In this document: positions 34,385 through 44,500 of the stretch, one piece after another
How positions within the stretch are numbered: position 1 is the stretch's first letter
How the letters are laid out: the number at the start of each line of letters is the position of its first letter
Origin: Agromyces albus
GTDB lineage: Bacteria; Actinomycetota; Actinomycetes; Actinomycetales; Microbacteriaceae
Assembly (NCBI RefSeq): GCF_030815405.1
Contig: NZ_JAUSWX010000001.1
Span: 4,204,801 to 4,268,800, forward strand
Length of the DNA stretch: 64,000 nt
Reading direction: 5' to 3'
The notes under the pieces: model-generated
The model's database searches: none
What the model saw: only the letters and a program-made list of their open reading frames with translations
Told to the model about the DNA's origin: nothing
Program-made: the position numbers and the translations under genes

Positions 34385-36137
34385 TCCGGGCGCGCCGTCG
34401 CGGCCCGCCGATCACATCGACTCCGTCGAGGGTGCGCCCGACGCGGCATCCGACGGCTCCGTCACGCAGCCGAAGCTCGGCTTCGTCGGCTGGATCCGCT
34501 TCGCGTGGCGACAGCTCACGAGCATGCGCACCGCACTGCTCCTGCTGTTGCTGCTCGCGATCGCCGCGGTGCCCGGCTCCCTCGTGCCGCAGCGCTCGAG
34601 CGACCCCAACGGCGTCGTGCAGTACTTCACCGACAATCCCGGGCTCGCGCCCGTGCTCGACGGCTTCCAGATGTTCGACGTCTACACGTCGGCGTGGTTC
34701 TCGGCGATCTACCTGCTGCTGTTCGTCTCGCTCATCGGCTGCGTCATCCCGCGCACGAAGCACCACCTCGACGCGTTGCGAGCCCGCCCCCCGCGCACCC
34801 CGGTTCGGCTCTCGCGCCTGGCCGGGTACACCGAACGGCCGCTGCCGGTTGCACCGGGCGCGGTTTCGACGGGCTCGACCAGCAGTGAAGCGGATGCCGC
34901 GATCGCCGCCGCCGCGAAGCAGCTCCGTCAGGCGGGATACCGGGTCGAGCGCTTCGACACGCGTGGCGAGGCATCCGTCTCCGCCGAACGCGGCTACCTG
35001 CGCGAGACCGGCAACCTCGTGTTCCACACCGCACTGCTCGGCGTGCTCGTGGCCGTGGGCATCGGCGGCGGCTTCGGCTTCGCGGGGCAGCGCGTGATCG
35101 TCGAGGGCCAGTCGTTCGTCAACACGCTCGCGGCGTACGACTCGTTCAACCCCGGCCGCTTCTTCGACGACACGTCGCTCAAGCCGTACCGGATCTCGCT
35201 CGAAGAGCTCGACGCCGTCTACGAGACGCGCAACCAGGACGCGATCGGGCAGGCGATCGACTTCACTGCGCACGTGACCGTGCAGGGCCAGGGCGAGCAG
35301 GCGACCGAGGAGACCGTCAAGGTCAACGAGCCGCTCAACACCCACGGCACCGACGTCTACCTGCTCGGCAACGGCTACGCGCCGACGATCACGGTGCGCG
35401 ATGCCGACGGCGAGGTGGTGTTCACCGACTCGGTGCCGTTCCTGCCGCAAGACGCGAACCTCACCTCGATCGGCGTCGTCAAGGTGCCAGACGGCCTCGA
35501 GGAGCAGGTCGGCATGGTCGGCTTCTTCTATCCGACGCAGAGCGAGCTCGCCTCGGGGGCCTACACGTCGAGCTACCCCGACCTGATCTTCCCGGTGCTC
35601 ACCCTCAACGTGTACCAGGGCGATCTCGGCATCGACGGCGGCGAGCCGACCTCGGTGTACACGCTCGACCCCTCGAGCATGGAGCAGCTCACCGGCGGCT
35701 CGACGGGCGTCGACTCGATCGAGCTGAAGCCCGGCGAGACGGCCGAGCTGCCGAACGGGCTCGGCTCGGTCTCCTTCGACAATGCGGATCCGGATGCCGC
35801 CGAGGGCGACCTCTCGCAGAGCGTGCCGCGCTTCGCGTCGTTCGACATCCACCACGACCCGTCGCAACTGTGGGTGCTCGTGTTCGCGATCCTCATCCTC
35901 GCCGGACTCCTCGTCTCGCTCTTCGTGCCGCGACGGCGCATGTGGGTGAAGGCCGCGACGCGCGCCGACGGCCGGGTCGTGCTCGAGTACGCGGCACTCG
36001 CGCGCGGTGAGGACCCGGGGCTCGAGGCCGCGGTCGCCGCGTTCGCCGACCGGCACGCCGCCGGGCTCCCGACCGGGCTCTCGACTGGGCTCCCGACCGC
36101 CGAACCGCCCCACGACCGCGATTCCTCTTCGACGTAA
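34368..36137 (+). CDS. resB: Cytochrome c biogenesis protein ResB/Ccs1
   Basis: This 589-residue membrane component of the system II heme lyase carries heme with CcsB and ligates it to apocytochrome c. It has the ResB pattern: [33 protein letters not shown] with TM1, the [31 protein letters not shown] block, a large extracytoplasmic domain, and the last helix before FVPRRRMWV. The start is probably TTG 34368, overlapping ccdA by 17 bp; no better in-frame start exists before TM1. The final 60 residues are low complexity with SRPG/PTGLS-type repeats. Confidence 0.92.
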   Translation: MSPQSDPGAPSRPADHIDSVEGAPDAASDGSVTQPKLGFVGWIRFAWRQLTSMRTALLLLLLLAIAAVPGSLVPQRSSDPNGVVQYFTDNPGLAPVLDGFQMFDVYTSAWFSAIYLLLFVSLIGCVIPRTKHHLDALRARPPRTPVRLSRLAGYTERPLPVAPGAVSTGSTSSEADAAIAAAAKQLRQAGYRVERFDTRGEASVSAERGYLRETGNLVFHTALLGVLVAVGIGGGFGFAGQRVIVEGQSFVNTLAAYDSFNPGRFFDDTSLKPYRISLEELDAVYETRNQDAIGQAIDFTAHVTVQGQGEQATEETVKVNEPLNTHGTDVYLLGNGYAPTITVRDADGEVVFTDSVPFLPQDANLTSIGVVKVPDGLEEQVGMVGFFYPTQSELASGAYTSSYPDLIFPVLTLNVYQGDLGIDGGEPTSVYTLDPSSMEQLTGGSTGVDSIELKPGETAELPNGLGSVSFDNADPDAAEGDLSQSVPRFASFDIHHDPSQLWVLVFAILILAGLLVSLFVPRRRMWVKAATRADGRVVLEYAALARGEDPGLEAAVAAFADRHAAGLPTGLSTGLPTAEPPHDRDSSST

Positions 36138-36147
36138 GGTAGAAACC

Positions 36148-37146
36148 GTGACGTTCACGCTCGACGAGATCTCCATCCTCTGCGTGTATTCGGCGATGGC
36201 CGTGTACGCGATCGCGTTCATCGCGTACGCGATCGACCTCGCGAGGCGCTCGGCTGCGGCGACGCGCGCGGTCGACGAGGCGAAGGTGCCGGTCGCTGCG
36301 GGCGCGCCGGCGGTGGGGAGCACCGACGGCATCGCGCGTCCTGCGAACCGGGCGGGCGCTGCGGCATCCGTCGTCTACGGCCGCTCGCCGGCACTGCGCG
36401 TGGGCGTGGCCATGACGGTCGTCGCATGGCTGCTGCACCTCACCGCCGATGTGCTGCGCGGTCTCGCCGCCGGGCGGGTGCCGTGGGCCAACATGTACGA
36501 GTTCGCGCTCACGGGCACGCTCATCATCACGACCGTGTTCCTGGTGGTGCTCGTGCTCGTGAAGCAGGACCTGCGCTTCCTCGGCACGTTCGTGACGGGC
36601 CTCGTGCTCGTGCTGCTCGGGGTCGCGACGGTGAACTTCTACGTGGGCGTCGTGCCGCTGCCGCCCGCGCTGAAGTCGCCGTGGCTCGTGATCCACGTGT
36701 TCGTCGCGTCGTCGTCGGTCGGCTTCTTCGCGCTCGGCTTCGCCCTCTCGGTCGTGCAGCTCCTGCAGTCGCGGCGCGAATCCATTGCCGAGACGGCGAA
36801 GGAGATGAAGCAGAACTTCCTCGCGACGCTTCCCGATTCGATCACCCTCGAGAACCTCGCCTACCGCGTCAACATCATCGGCTTCATCCTGTGGACCTTC
36901 ACGCTCATGGCCGGCGCGATCTGGGCCGAGAAGGCGTGGGGCCGCTATTGGGGCTGGGACACGAAGGAAGTCTGGACCTTCATCATCTGGGTCATCTTCG
37001 CCGGTTACATCCACGCGCGGGCGACCCGCGGGTGGCGGGGCTCGCGCTCGGCGTGGCTCGCGATCATCGGCTTCTCGGCGGTGCTGTTCAACTTCACCAT
37101 CGTCAACCTCTTCTTCAAGGGACTGCACGCCTACTCGGGTCTCTGA
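36148..37146 (+). CDS. ccsB: Cytochrome c biogenesis protein CcsB/ResC
   Basis: This 332-residue membrane protein is the heme-handling partner of ResB. It carries the conserved tryptophan-rich WWD-like segment WGRYWGWDTKEVWTFIIW (about residues 270-287), the NMYEF motif in VPWANMYEFALTG and conserved His residues in VIHVFVASSSVG and GYIHARAT. The GTG at 36148 starts 11 bp after the resB stop. An Ala/Val-rich insert of about 45 residues lies after TM1. With the genes upstream it completes system II. Confidence 0.94.
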   Translation: MTFTLDEISILCVYSAMAVYAIAFIAYAIDLARRSAAATRAVDEAKVPVAAGAPAVGSTDGIARPANRAGAAASVVYGRSPALRVGVAMTVVAWLLHLTADVLRGLAAGRVPWANMYEFALTGTLIITTVFLVVLVLVKQDLRFLGTFVTGLVLVLLGVATVNFYVGVVPLPPALKSPWLVIHVFVASSSVGFFALGFALSVVQLLQSRRESIAETAKEMKQNFLATLPDSITLENLAYRVNIIGFILWTFTLMAGAIWAEKAWGRYWGWDTKEVWTFIIWVIFAGYIHARATRGWRGSRSAWLAIIGFSAVLFNFTIVNLFFKGLHAYSGL

Positions 37147-37185
37147 TTCCTTGCGCGCCCGCCGCCGCGAGAGCACGATCGCACT

Positions 37186-39765
37186 ATGACCCTGCTGGAG
37201 CGCGAGCACGAACTCGGTGAGCTCGATGACGCCGCGCGCGCCGCTCGCGAGGGGAGCGGCAGCGTGCTGCTCGTGCACGGCGAAGCCGGCATCGGCAAGT
37301 CGAGCCTCGTGGCAGCGCTGCGGTCGCGCCCGCCCGCGGGCTGCCGCGTGCTCGTGGGCGCGTGCGATGCCCTCGCGACGCCGCGGACGCTCGGACCGCT
37401 GCGCGATCTGACGCCGTTCGTCGGGCCGCGACTCGCAGATGCCTTGCGCTCGGGCGATCGCGAGGAGGTCTTCGAGTCGTTGCGCGACGAGCTCGAGTCA
37501 GCGCCCGGAACGGTGCTCGTCGTCGAGGACGTGCACTGGTCCGACGAGGCCACGCTCGATGCGCTGCGCTTCCTGACGCGGCGCATCGACGAGCTTCCCG
37601 CCGTGCTCGTGCTCACGTATCGCGACGACGAGCTCGACGGCGGTCATCCGCTCACTCGGCTCCTCGGCGACGTGCAGACGAACGTGCGGCACGTTGCGGT
37701 GCAACGACTCTCGCCGTCGGCGGTCGGTGCGCTCGCCGCCGAGGGCGGGCTCGACCCCGATCGCGTCTTCGCCCTCACGCGCGGCAATCCGTACTTCGTG
37801 AGCGAGCTCGTCGCCTCGGCGGATGCCGCGCACGTGCCGCGCACGGTCGTCGATGCGGTCACGGGGCGATTGCGCCGCCTCGACGCCGACACGAGGGCGC
37901 ACGTCGAACAGCTCGCCGTCATCCCCTCCGCCGTCCGATCGGCGGAGCTCGCGCGCCTCGTGCCCGGCGGGCCGGGAGCGCTCGGCGCCGCCGAGGAACG
38001 CGGGATCCTCGCGGTGCGGCCAGACGGAGTGCAGTTCCGCCACGAGCTCACGCGCCAAGCCGTCGTCGACTCCCTGCCCGCGTCCCGTCGCATCGCGCTC
38101 AACGCGCGCGTCCTCGCGATGCTGCTCGAGCTCGGCGCCGACCCGGGCCGCATCGTCTCGCACGCGGCCGAGGCCGGCGACGTCGACGCAATCGTGGAGT
38201 GGGCGCCGCGCGCCGCTCGCGACGCCGCCGTGAGCGGGGCGCACCGGCAGGCGGCCGCGCACTACCGCGCGGCGCTCGAATACGCCGATCGTTTCGAGGC
38301 GTCCGAGCGCGTCGAACTCCTGCAGGAGCTCGCGATCGAGCAGTACATCTTCGGCCAGATTCCCGAAGCCGTCGAGGTGCAGGCCGAGGTCGAGCGGTTG
38401 CGGCGCGAGCTCGGCGATGCGACGGCGCTCGGCGCGAGCCTGCGCTGGTCGTCGCGCATCCACTGGCTCGCGGGGGAGCGGCGCAACGCCGAGGCGACGG
38501 CCCGCGAGGCATCCGAGGTCCTGAGCGACTCCCGCGACCGCGGCTTGTTCGCCCTCGCGTTGAGCAATGAGGCGCAACTCGCCATGCTCGCGCACGACGT
38601 GCCGCGCACGATCGAGCTCGCGTCGCGTGCGGTCGAGATCGGGCGCGAGGTCGGCGACCACCGAGTGCTCTCGCACGCTCTCAACAACCTCGGCACCGCC
38701 CACCTGCTGCAGAACCGCGACGAGGGCATCGAGGAGCTCCTGGAGGCGGCGGATGTCGCGGCCGCCGCCAACTTCATGGACGACGCCGCCCGCGCCCACG
38801 TCAACCTCGTGTGGAGCCTGCTCGACCAGTACCGCCTCGATCTCGCCGAACACCACCTCGGCCCGGCGCTCGAGTTCTCGCAGCGCACCGAGGTTTTGGG
38901 GCTCTGGACCTACCAGCAGGTCGAGCGAGCGCGACTGCACCTTGCCCGGGCACATTGGGAGGACGCGATCGCTGCGGCCGCATTCTCGCGTGAATCGCTG
39001 CCGCATGCGCGCTGCGTCGCACTCACGGTGGTCGGCCTCGTCGGAGTGCGCCGCGGGGACCCTCAGAGTGAGGCGACGCTCGAGGAGGCGTGGCGCGTCG
39101 CCACGCACCTCGGCGAGTGGCAGCGAACGGGTCCTGTTGCGTCGGCACGAGCCGAAGCCGCCCTGCTCCGCGGCGACCTCGACTCGGCCCGCGCCATCGC
39201 GAGGGCCGCCTACGAGGAGGCAGTGCGTCTCCAGGCCGTGAACCAGCAGGCCGAGCTCGCCGCATACTTGCGCCGCGCGGGCGAGGAGGTCGAGGTGCCC
39301 GAGGGCGACCACCCGTTCGCCGTTCAGGCGCGAGGCGACTGGGCGCGCGCCGCCGAGCTCTGGCGGGCGCGAGGATGCCCCTACCACGAGGCGTCCGCGC
39401 TCGCCGAGAGCCCGCACGACGCCGACCTGCTCGAGGCGCTCGCGATCCTCGACCGCATCGGCGCAACGCCGCTCGCGCGCCGGGTGCGCAGCGACCTGCG
39501 GGAGCGCGGCGTCCGGAGCATTCCACGTGGCCCGTCGACGCCGACGCGGCGCAATCCGGCGGGCCTCACCGACCGCCAGGTCGACGTGCTGCGGCTCGTG
39601 TCCGAGGGACTCACGAACACGGAGATCGCCGGAAGGCTCGTGCTCTCGGTGCGCACGGTCGACAGTCACGTCGCCGCGATCCTCGCGAAGCTCGGGGTGC
39701 CGTCGCGACAGGACGCCGCGCGACTCGCGCCCGAGGTGCTCGTGCCTGCTCCGGTGAACGAGTAG
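37186..39765 (+). CDS. Large ATP-binding LuxR-family regulator (LAL type)
   Basis: This 859-residue signal-transduction ATPase has a Walker A motif GEAGIGKSS (about residues 30-38), Walker B VLVVEDVHW (about 106-114), a long TPR-like helical middle (about 330-720, for example AHRQAAAHYRAALEYADRF) and a C-terminal LuxR helix-turn-helix (about 785-850: LTDRQVDVLRLVSEGLTNTEIAGRLVLSVRTVDSHVAAILAKLGVPSRQDA). LAL regulators such as MalT bind a ligand and ATP before activating transcription. It precedes a small gene with a pair of direct repeats in its upstream region, a possible target. The effector is unknown. Confidence 0.92.
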   Translation: MTLLEREHELGELDDAARAAREGSGSVLLVHGEAGIGKSSLVAALRSRPPAGCRVLVGACDALATPRTLGPLRDLTPFVGPRLADALRSGDREEVFESLRDELESAPGTVLVVEDVHWSDEATLDALRFLTRRIDELPAVLVLTYRDDELDGGHPLTRLLGDVQTNVRHVAVQRLSPSAVGALAAEGGLDPDRVFALTRGNPYFVSELVASADAAHVPRTVVDAVTGRLRRLDADTRAHVEQLAVIPSAVRSAELARLVPGGPGALGAAEERGILAVRPDGVQFRHELTRQAVVDSLPASRRIALNARVLAMLLELGADPGRIVSHAAEAGDVDAIVEWAPRAARDAAVSGAHRQAAAHYRAALEYADRFEASERVELLQELAIEQYIFGQIPEAVEVQAEVERLRRELGDATALGASLRWSSRIHWLAGERRNAEATAREASEVLSDSRDRGLFALALSNEAQLAMLAHDVPRTIELASRAVEIGREVGDHRVLSHALNNLGTAHLLQNRDEGIEELLEAADVAAAANFMDDAARAHVNLVWSLLDQYRLDLAEHHLGPALEFSQRTEVLGLWTYQQVERARLHLARAHWEDAIAAAAFSRESLPHARCVALTVVGLVGVRRGDPQSEATLEEAWRVATHLGEWQRTGPVASARAEAALLRGDLDSARAIARAAYEEAVRLQAVNQQAELAAYLRRAGEEVEVPEGDHPFAVQARGDWARAAELWRARGCPYHEASALAESPHDADLLEALAILDRIGATPLARRVRSDLRERGVRSIPRGPSTPTRRNPAGLTDRQVDVLRLVSEGLTNTEIAGRLVLSVRTVDSHVAAILAKLGVPSRQDAARLAPEVLVPAPVNE

Positions 39766-39801
39766 CTTCGCGCCTCGCTCGGCGTACTGGACCACCGGGG
39801 C

Positions 39802-39836
39802 AGATCTCGGTAGTGCGCGCGCGAGATCTCAGTAGT
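39802..39836. promoter_or_regulatory. Pair of 13-bp direct repeats downstream of the LuxR gene
   Basis: AGATCTCGGTAGT (39802-39814) and AGATCTCAGTAGT (39824-39836) differ at one base and are exactly 22 bp apart (two helical turns). They sit 90-120 bp upstream of the small gene at 39925 and could bind the LuxR-type regulator. Confidence 0.5.
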
Positions 39837-39924
39837 CGTCGCCGATGAGCCGCACCGACCCCTCGCCGTACAACGGATACAGGCCCCGAATCGGGCCGAA
39901 CCGAACGGAACCCGAGGAGTCATC

Positions 39925-40131
39925 ATGAACACCGCACTCATCGCAACCGGAACGGCGTCCGCCCGCCCGACCGGCCACGAGACGCTCGTCGACCGGATCT
40001 CCCACCTCGTGCGACCCACGCCCGTCGAGCAGAGCCGCGAGCAGCTGGCCGAGTTGCACGAGCGGCGGCAGGAGGCCGCGCGGTTGCGCGAGGAGCGCTT
40101 CCGCGACGTGGCCGTCAGCCGTCTCGTGTGA
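39925..40131 (+). CDS. Small basic/acidic hypothetical protein
   Basis: This 68-residue protein is of unknown function. It has a Thr/Ala-rich N-terminus and a predicted long helix with many Glu, Arg and Gln residues (SREQLAELHERRQEAARLREERF, about residues 37-59), which could be a coiled coil. GAGGAG lies 6 nt upstream of the ATG, so it is a real gene. It follows the LuxR-family gene and the paired repeats, so it is a candidate target. Confidence 0.6.
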   Translation: MNTALIATGTASARPTGHETLVDRISHLVRPTPVEQSREQLAELHERRQEAARLREERFRDVAVSRLV

Positions 40132-40177
40132 CGACCGCTGAAAGGGCTGAGCAGAAACGACCCGCGCACCCGCCGCC

Positions 40178-41317
40178 TCAGCCTCGCTTGAGACGTGCGA
40201 AGAACTCACTGACGTCCTGGGCATACAGTGCGGGTTGCTCGAGTGCGGCGAAGTGGCCGCCGCGCGGCATCTCGGTGTACCGCAGAAGGCGGTAGTGCGG
40301 CTCGACCCATCGCCGCACGGCTGGATTGATCTCAGCTGGAAAGACGGCCGCGGCGGTGGGCACCTCGGGCACCGGGTGTGCGCGTCCCTCGGGGTCCAGC
40401 CGAGATTCGTAGTAGATCATGGCGGAGGACGCGACGGAGCGCGGGATCCAGTAGAACATCAGGTTCGTCAGCAGATCCTCTGTCGAGAACACTCCGAGTC
40501 CGCCGTCGCTCCACGCCTGGAACTTCTCGAGCACCCAGGCGGCCAGCCCTGCAGGCGAGTCGGTCTGCGCCATCGCGAGCGACTGCGGCCGCGTCGACTG
40601 AATCTGCGCATACGCGCGACCCGTCGCATCCATCTCGTCCCATCTGGCGAGCAGGCCGCGCTCGCGCTCGTCGGGCTGATCTGCCCATGAGGGCCGCCGG
40701 TGCGCGCTGAGCAGCGGCATGTTGGTGTGGAAGCCGACGACCGCATCGGGGTGGAGCTGTGCGAGCCGAGAGCCGATGATCGCACCCCAATCGCCGCCGG
40801 CGATGCCGTACTGTGCGTGCCCCAGTTGCACCGACATGAGTGTGTGCAGCGCCTCGGCGATGCGCGTGACCCCCCAACCGGATTCGGTCGGTTTCCCGCC
40901 GAACCCGAAGCCCGGAAGGCTGGGCATGACGAGATCGAACGCGGGCCGCCCGGGCGCAGGGTCGATGAAGGGCTCGATCACGTGCCGGAACTCCACGATC
41001 GAGCCGGGCCACCCGTGGAGCAGCAGCAGGGGAACGGTGTCGGTCCCGCCAGCAGCAGCGCGGAAGACCTGAAGTTCCAGACCGTCGACCGGCACACCGA
41101 TCGGGTCGAGACTGTTCAGCCACGCCTCATGGGGCCGCCAGTCGTAGTCATCGGCCCAGAATCGACACAGCTCGCGGAGCGTAGCAAGTTCGATGCCCGC
41201 TTCCCACTCCGGTGCAGGGAGTGGTTCCGGCCAACGCGTGCGGCGCAGCCGCTCTCGCAGCTCGTCGAGTTCCTGCTCGTCGACGTGGATGGGTGCGGGA
41301 CGGTGCGCGCTGACCAT
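40178..41317 (-). CDS. Epoxide hydrolase (EHN-domain alpha/beta hydrolase)
   Basis: This 379-residue enzyme opens epoxides to diols. It starts with the epoxide hydrolase N-terminal domain (residues 8-105, with ELRERLRRTRWPEPLP) followed by an alpha/beta-hydrolase fold. The oxyanion motif is HGWPGS (about residue 100), the nucleophile is Asp in IAGGDWGAIIGSRLA (about 176), the Tyr in YYESR region may activate the ring, and the catalytic His is in GGHFAALEQP. The promoter lies next to the amylopullulanase promoter, but no functional link is evident. The substrate is unknown. Confidence 0.92.
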   Translation of the reverse strand: MVSAHRPAPIHVDEQELDELRERLRRTRWPEPLPAPEWEAGIELATLRELCRFWADDYDWRPHEAWLNSLDPIGVPVDGLELQVFRAAAGGTDTVPLLLLHGWPGSIVEFRHVIEPFIDPAPGRPAFDLVMPSLPGFGFGGKPTESGWGVTRIAEALHTLMSVQLGHAQYGIAGGDWGAIIGSRLAQLHPDAVVGFHTNMPLLSAHRRPSWADQPDERERGLLARWDEMDATGRAYAQIQSTRPQSLAMAQTDSPAGLAAWVLEKFQAWSDGGLGVFSTEDLLTNLMFYWIPRSVASSAMIYYESRLDPEGRAHPVPEVPTAAAVFPAEINPAVRRWVEPHYRLLRYTEMPRGGHFAALEQPALYAQDVSEFFARLKRG

Positions 41318-41392
41318 GCTCGATTATGGCGCGGCCAACGACGTTGCCGAGGAGTTCGGCCTTGGATCGCTCGGTCACCATCCGATATGAGA

Positions 41393-41405
41393 GCGTTTAC
41401 AACGC
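41393..41405. promoter_or_regulatory. Inverted repeat upstream of the amylopullulanase gene
   Basis: GCGTT-TAC-AACGC is an inverted repeat 71 bp upstream of the main operator palindrome in the divergent region. It may be an auxiliary regulator site. Confidence 0.35.
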
Positions 41406-41463
41406 GATTTGCATCGTGGTTCGCCGGTGACCGACAGACTGAAAGCCAACTGTCCTCAACAAT

Positions 41464-41502
41464 TGCAAGCGCTTGCATAAGTGCGCACCGCGCTGCTAGC
41501 GT
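41464..41502 (+). promoter_or_regulatory. LacI-type operator on the amylopullulanase promoter
   Basis: TGCAAGCGCTTGCA (41464-41477) is a perfect 14-bp palindrome of the type bound by LacI/MalR or CcpA regulators. Its right half forms the -35 TTGCAT (41473-41478), with 18 bp to the -10 TAGCGT (41497-41502). Binding would block polymerase directly. The start codon is about 43 nt after the expected transcription start. Confidence 0.7.
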
Positions 41503-41551
41503 CGCAGCATTGCCGGTGGCACGCCGTCGTGCCGGGATTCAGGAGTCAAGG

Positions 41552-44500
41552 ATGACGCAACGCGGTCGCGCTCGAAGCTGGTTCGCTCTGGTGGTTTCGG
41601 GGGCCCTCGCGGCATCCGCCATCGCCGTGATTCCAGGCCTTGCGGCCGCCGCCGAGGAGCCGCGCACGTTCGCGCTCGTCGGCTCGCTCCAATCGGAGCT
41701 CGGATGCCCCGCCGACTGGGATCCCGCGTGCGCCGCGACCGAGCTCACCGCGACCGGCACTCCCGGCGTCTTCGCCGCCGACTTCACGGTGCCCGCGGGC
41801 ACCTGGGAGTACAAGGTCGCCGTGAACGACTCGTGGGACGAGGCGTACGGCCTGAACGGCGGCGGCGACAACATCCCGCTCACCGTCGCGGGTGACACCC
41901 CGGTTCGCGTCGTGTTCGACGACACCCTGAAGCGCGTGGGCCTCGAGTCGACCGGCATCCGCACCGCGTACGACGAGGCATCCGACGCCGCGCTCGTGTC
42001 CGACCCCGTGCGTCAGCCCGGCAGTGACGAGACCTTCTACTTCGTCATGACCGACCGCTTCGAGAACGGCGACGCGACCAACGACCAGGGCGGACTCACC
42101 GGCGATGCCCTGACGACGGGCTTCGACCCGACTCACAAGGGCTTCTACAACGGCGGCGACCTCGCCGGCCTCCGCTCGCAGCTCGACTACATCGACGGCC
42201 TCGGCACGAGCGCGATCTGGCTCACCCCGAGCTTCAAGAACCGGCCAGTGCAGGGCGAGGGCGCAAATGCGTCCGCCGGGTACCACGGCTACTGGATCAC
42301 CGACTTCACCCAGATCGACCCGCACCTCGGCACCAACGCCGAGCTCGAGGCCCTCATCGCCGAGGCGCACGCCAGGGACATCAAGGTCTACTTCGACATC
42401 ATCACGAATCACACGGCCGACGTCATCGACTACGCCGAGGGCCAGAACTCGTACATCGACAAGGCGACCGAGCCGTATCGCGACGCCGACGGCAACGTCT
42501 TCGACCCGGCCGACTTCGCCGACGGCAGCCAGCCGTTCCCGACCCTCGACGCGGCCACGAGCTTCCCCTACACGCCCGTCGTCGCGCCCGAAGACACCGA
42601 CCTCAAGGTGCCCGACTGGCTCAACGACCCGACGCTGTACCACAACCGCGGCGATTCGACGTGGGAGGGCGAGTCGGTCACGCTCGGCGACTTCGTCGGC
42701 CTCGATGACCTCATGACCGAGCACCCGACCGTCGTGAACGGCTTCGTCGACGTGTACCAGCAGTGGGTCGACCTCGGTATCGACGGCTTCCGCATCGACA
42801 CGGCCAAGCACGTGAACTTCGAGTTCTGGGAGCAGTGGTCGACGCAGGTGCTCGACTACGCGCACGCCGCCGGCAAGCCCGACTTCTTCATGTTCGGCGA
42901 GGTGTACGACGCCGACCCGGTCAAGCTGAGCCCCTACGTGCGCAACAGCGACATGAACTCCGTGCTCGACTTCACCTTCCAGTCGCAAGCCGTGAGCTTC
43001 GCGGCGGGCAACTCGGCGAAGGGCCTGCAGTCCCTCTTCGCGGGCGACGACTACTACACGACGCCCGACTCGTCGGCGACGGCGCTGCCCACCTTCCTCG
43101 GCAACCACGACATGGGTCGCGTCGGCTACTTCATGAACTCGACGGCCGAGCCGCTGCAGCGCGACGAGCTCGCTCACGAGCTCATGTTCCTGACCCGCGG
43201 ACAGCCGGTCGTCTACTACGGCGACGAGCAGGGCTTCGCGGGAATCGGCGGCGACCAGAGCGCGCGGCAGACGCTCTTCCCCACGCAGGTCACCGAGTTC
43301 CAGAACCAGCCGCTCGTCACGGGTGAGACCTTCGGCACCGGTGAGCACTTCGCCACGGATGCCCCGCTCTACGGGCACATCGCCGAGCTCGCGACCCTCC
43401 GCGAGACGCACCCCGCCCTCGAGACCGGCGCGCAGGTCGAGCGCTACGCCGACAGCGGCGCGGGCGTCTACGCGTTCTCGCGCGTCGACCGCACCGAGAA
43501 GACGGAGTACCTCGTCGCCCTGAACAACTCGAACGCCGCGAAGACCGTCGACGTGCCGACGCTCACGGGCGACGGCGCGTTCCAGGTGCTCTACGGCGAT
43601 GGTACTGCGGTCACCGCGGATGCCGCGGGCGTGGCATCCGTCACCGTGCCGGCGCTCGGCGCCGTGGTGTGGAAGGCCGACCGGCCGGTGAGCGCGCCCG
43701 ACGCGGCATCCGCCATCTCGGTCTCGGTTCCGGTCGCCGGAGCCGGCGTGACCGGCGTGAGCGCCGTCGCCGCCGACGTCGACGACAACACGTGGCAGGA
43801 GACGAGCTTCGCCTGGCGCGTCGCGGGCTCCGCCGATTGGAACTCGCTCGGCACGGCCGAGGACACGAGCCCCCGCGTCTTCCACGACACGGCCGGCCTC
43901 GCGAACGGCACGCTGCTCGAGTACCGCGCGGTGTCGACGGATGCCGCGGGCCACCGCTCGGCGGCGAGTACGTATGCGTCGGTCGGCAACGCCGTCAACC
44001 TCGTCGAGGAGGAGGAGCCCGAGGAACCCATCGAGCTGGTCACCGTGCCGGGCTCGCACAACTCCGAGATGGGTTGCGCCGGCGACTGGACCCCGGGCTG
44101 CGATGCGGCGAAGCTCACGCTCCGCGCCGACGGCATCTACGCGGGCACCTTCGACGTGCCCGCGGGCGACTACGAGTACAAGGTCGCGATCAACGGCAGC
44201 TGGGACCTGAACTACGGCGCGAACGGCGAGCCGAACGGGCCGAACGTCTCGTACTCCCACGCGGGCGGGCCGATCACGTTCTACTGGAACCCGAACACAA
44301 AGGTCGTCTCCTCGACCGCCGAGGGCCCCACGGTCACGCTGCCCGGCAGCTTCCAGTCGGAGGTCGGATGCCCCGGCGACTGGCAGCCCGAGTGCCTCGC
44401 CTCCCTCATGCAGGACGGCGACAAGGACGGCGTCTACACCTGGTCGACCACGTCGATCCCCGACGGCTCGTACGAGGTGAAGGTCGCCCATGGCCTGAAC

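Noticed and set aside
40700..41551. Upstream extension of the amylopullulanase frame
   Set aside because: The signal peptide starts at 41552 behind AGGAG, and the extension is antisense to the epoxide hydrolase.
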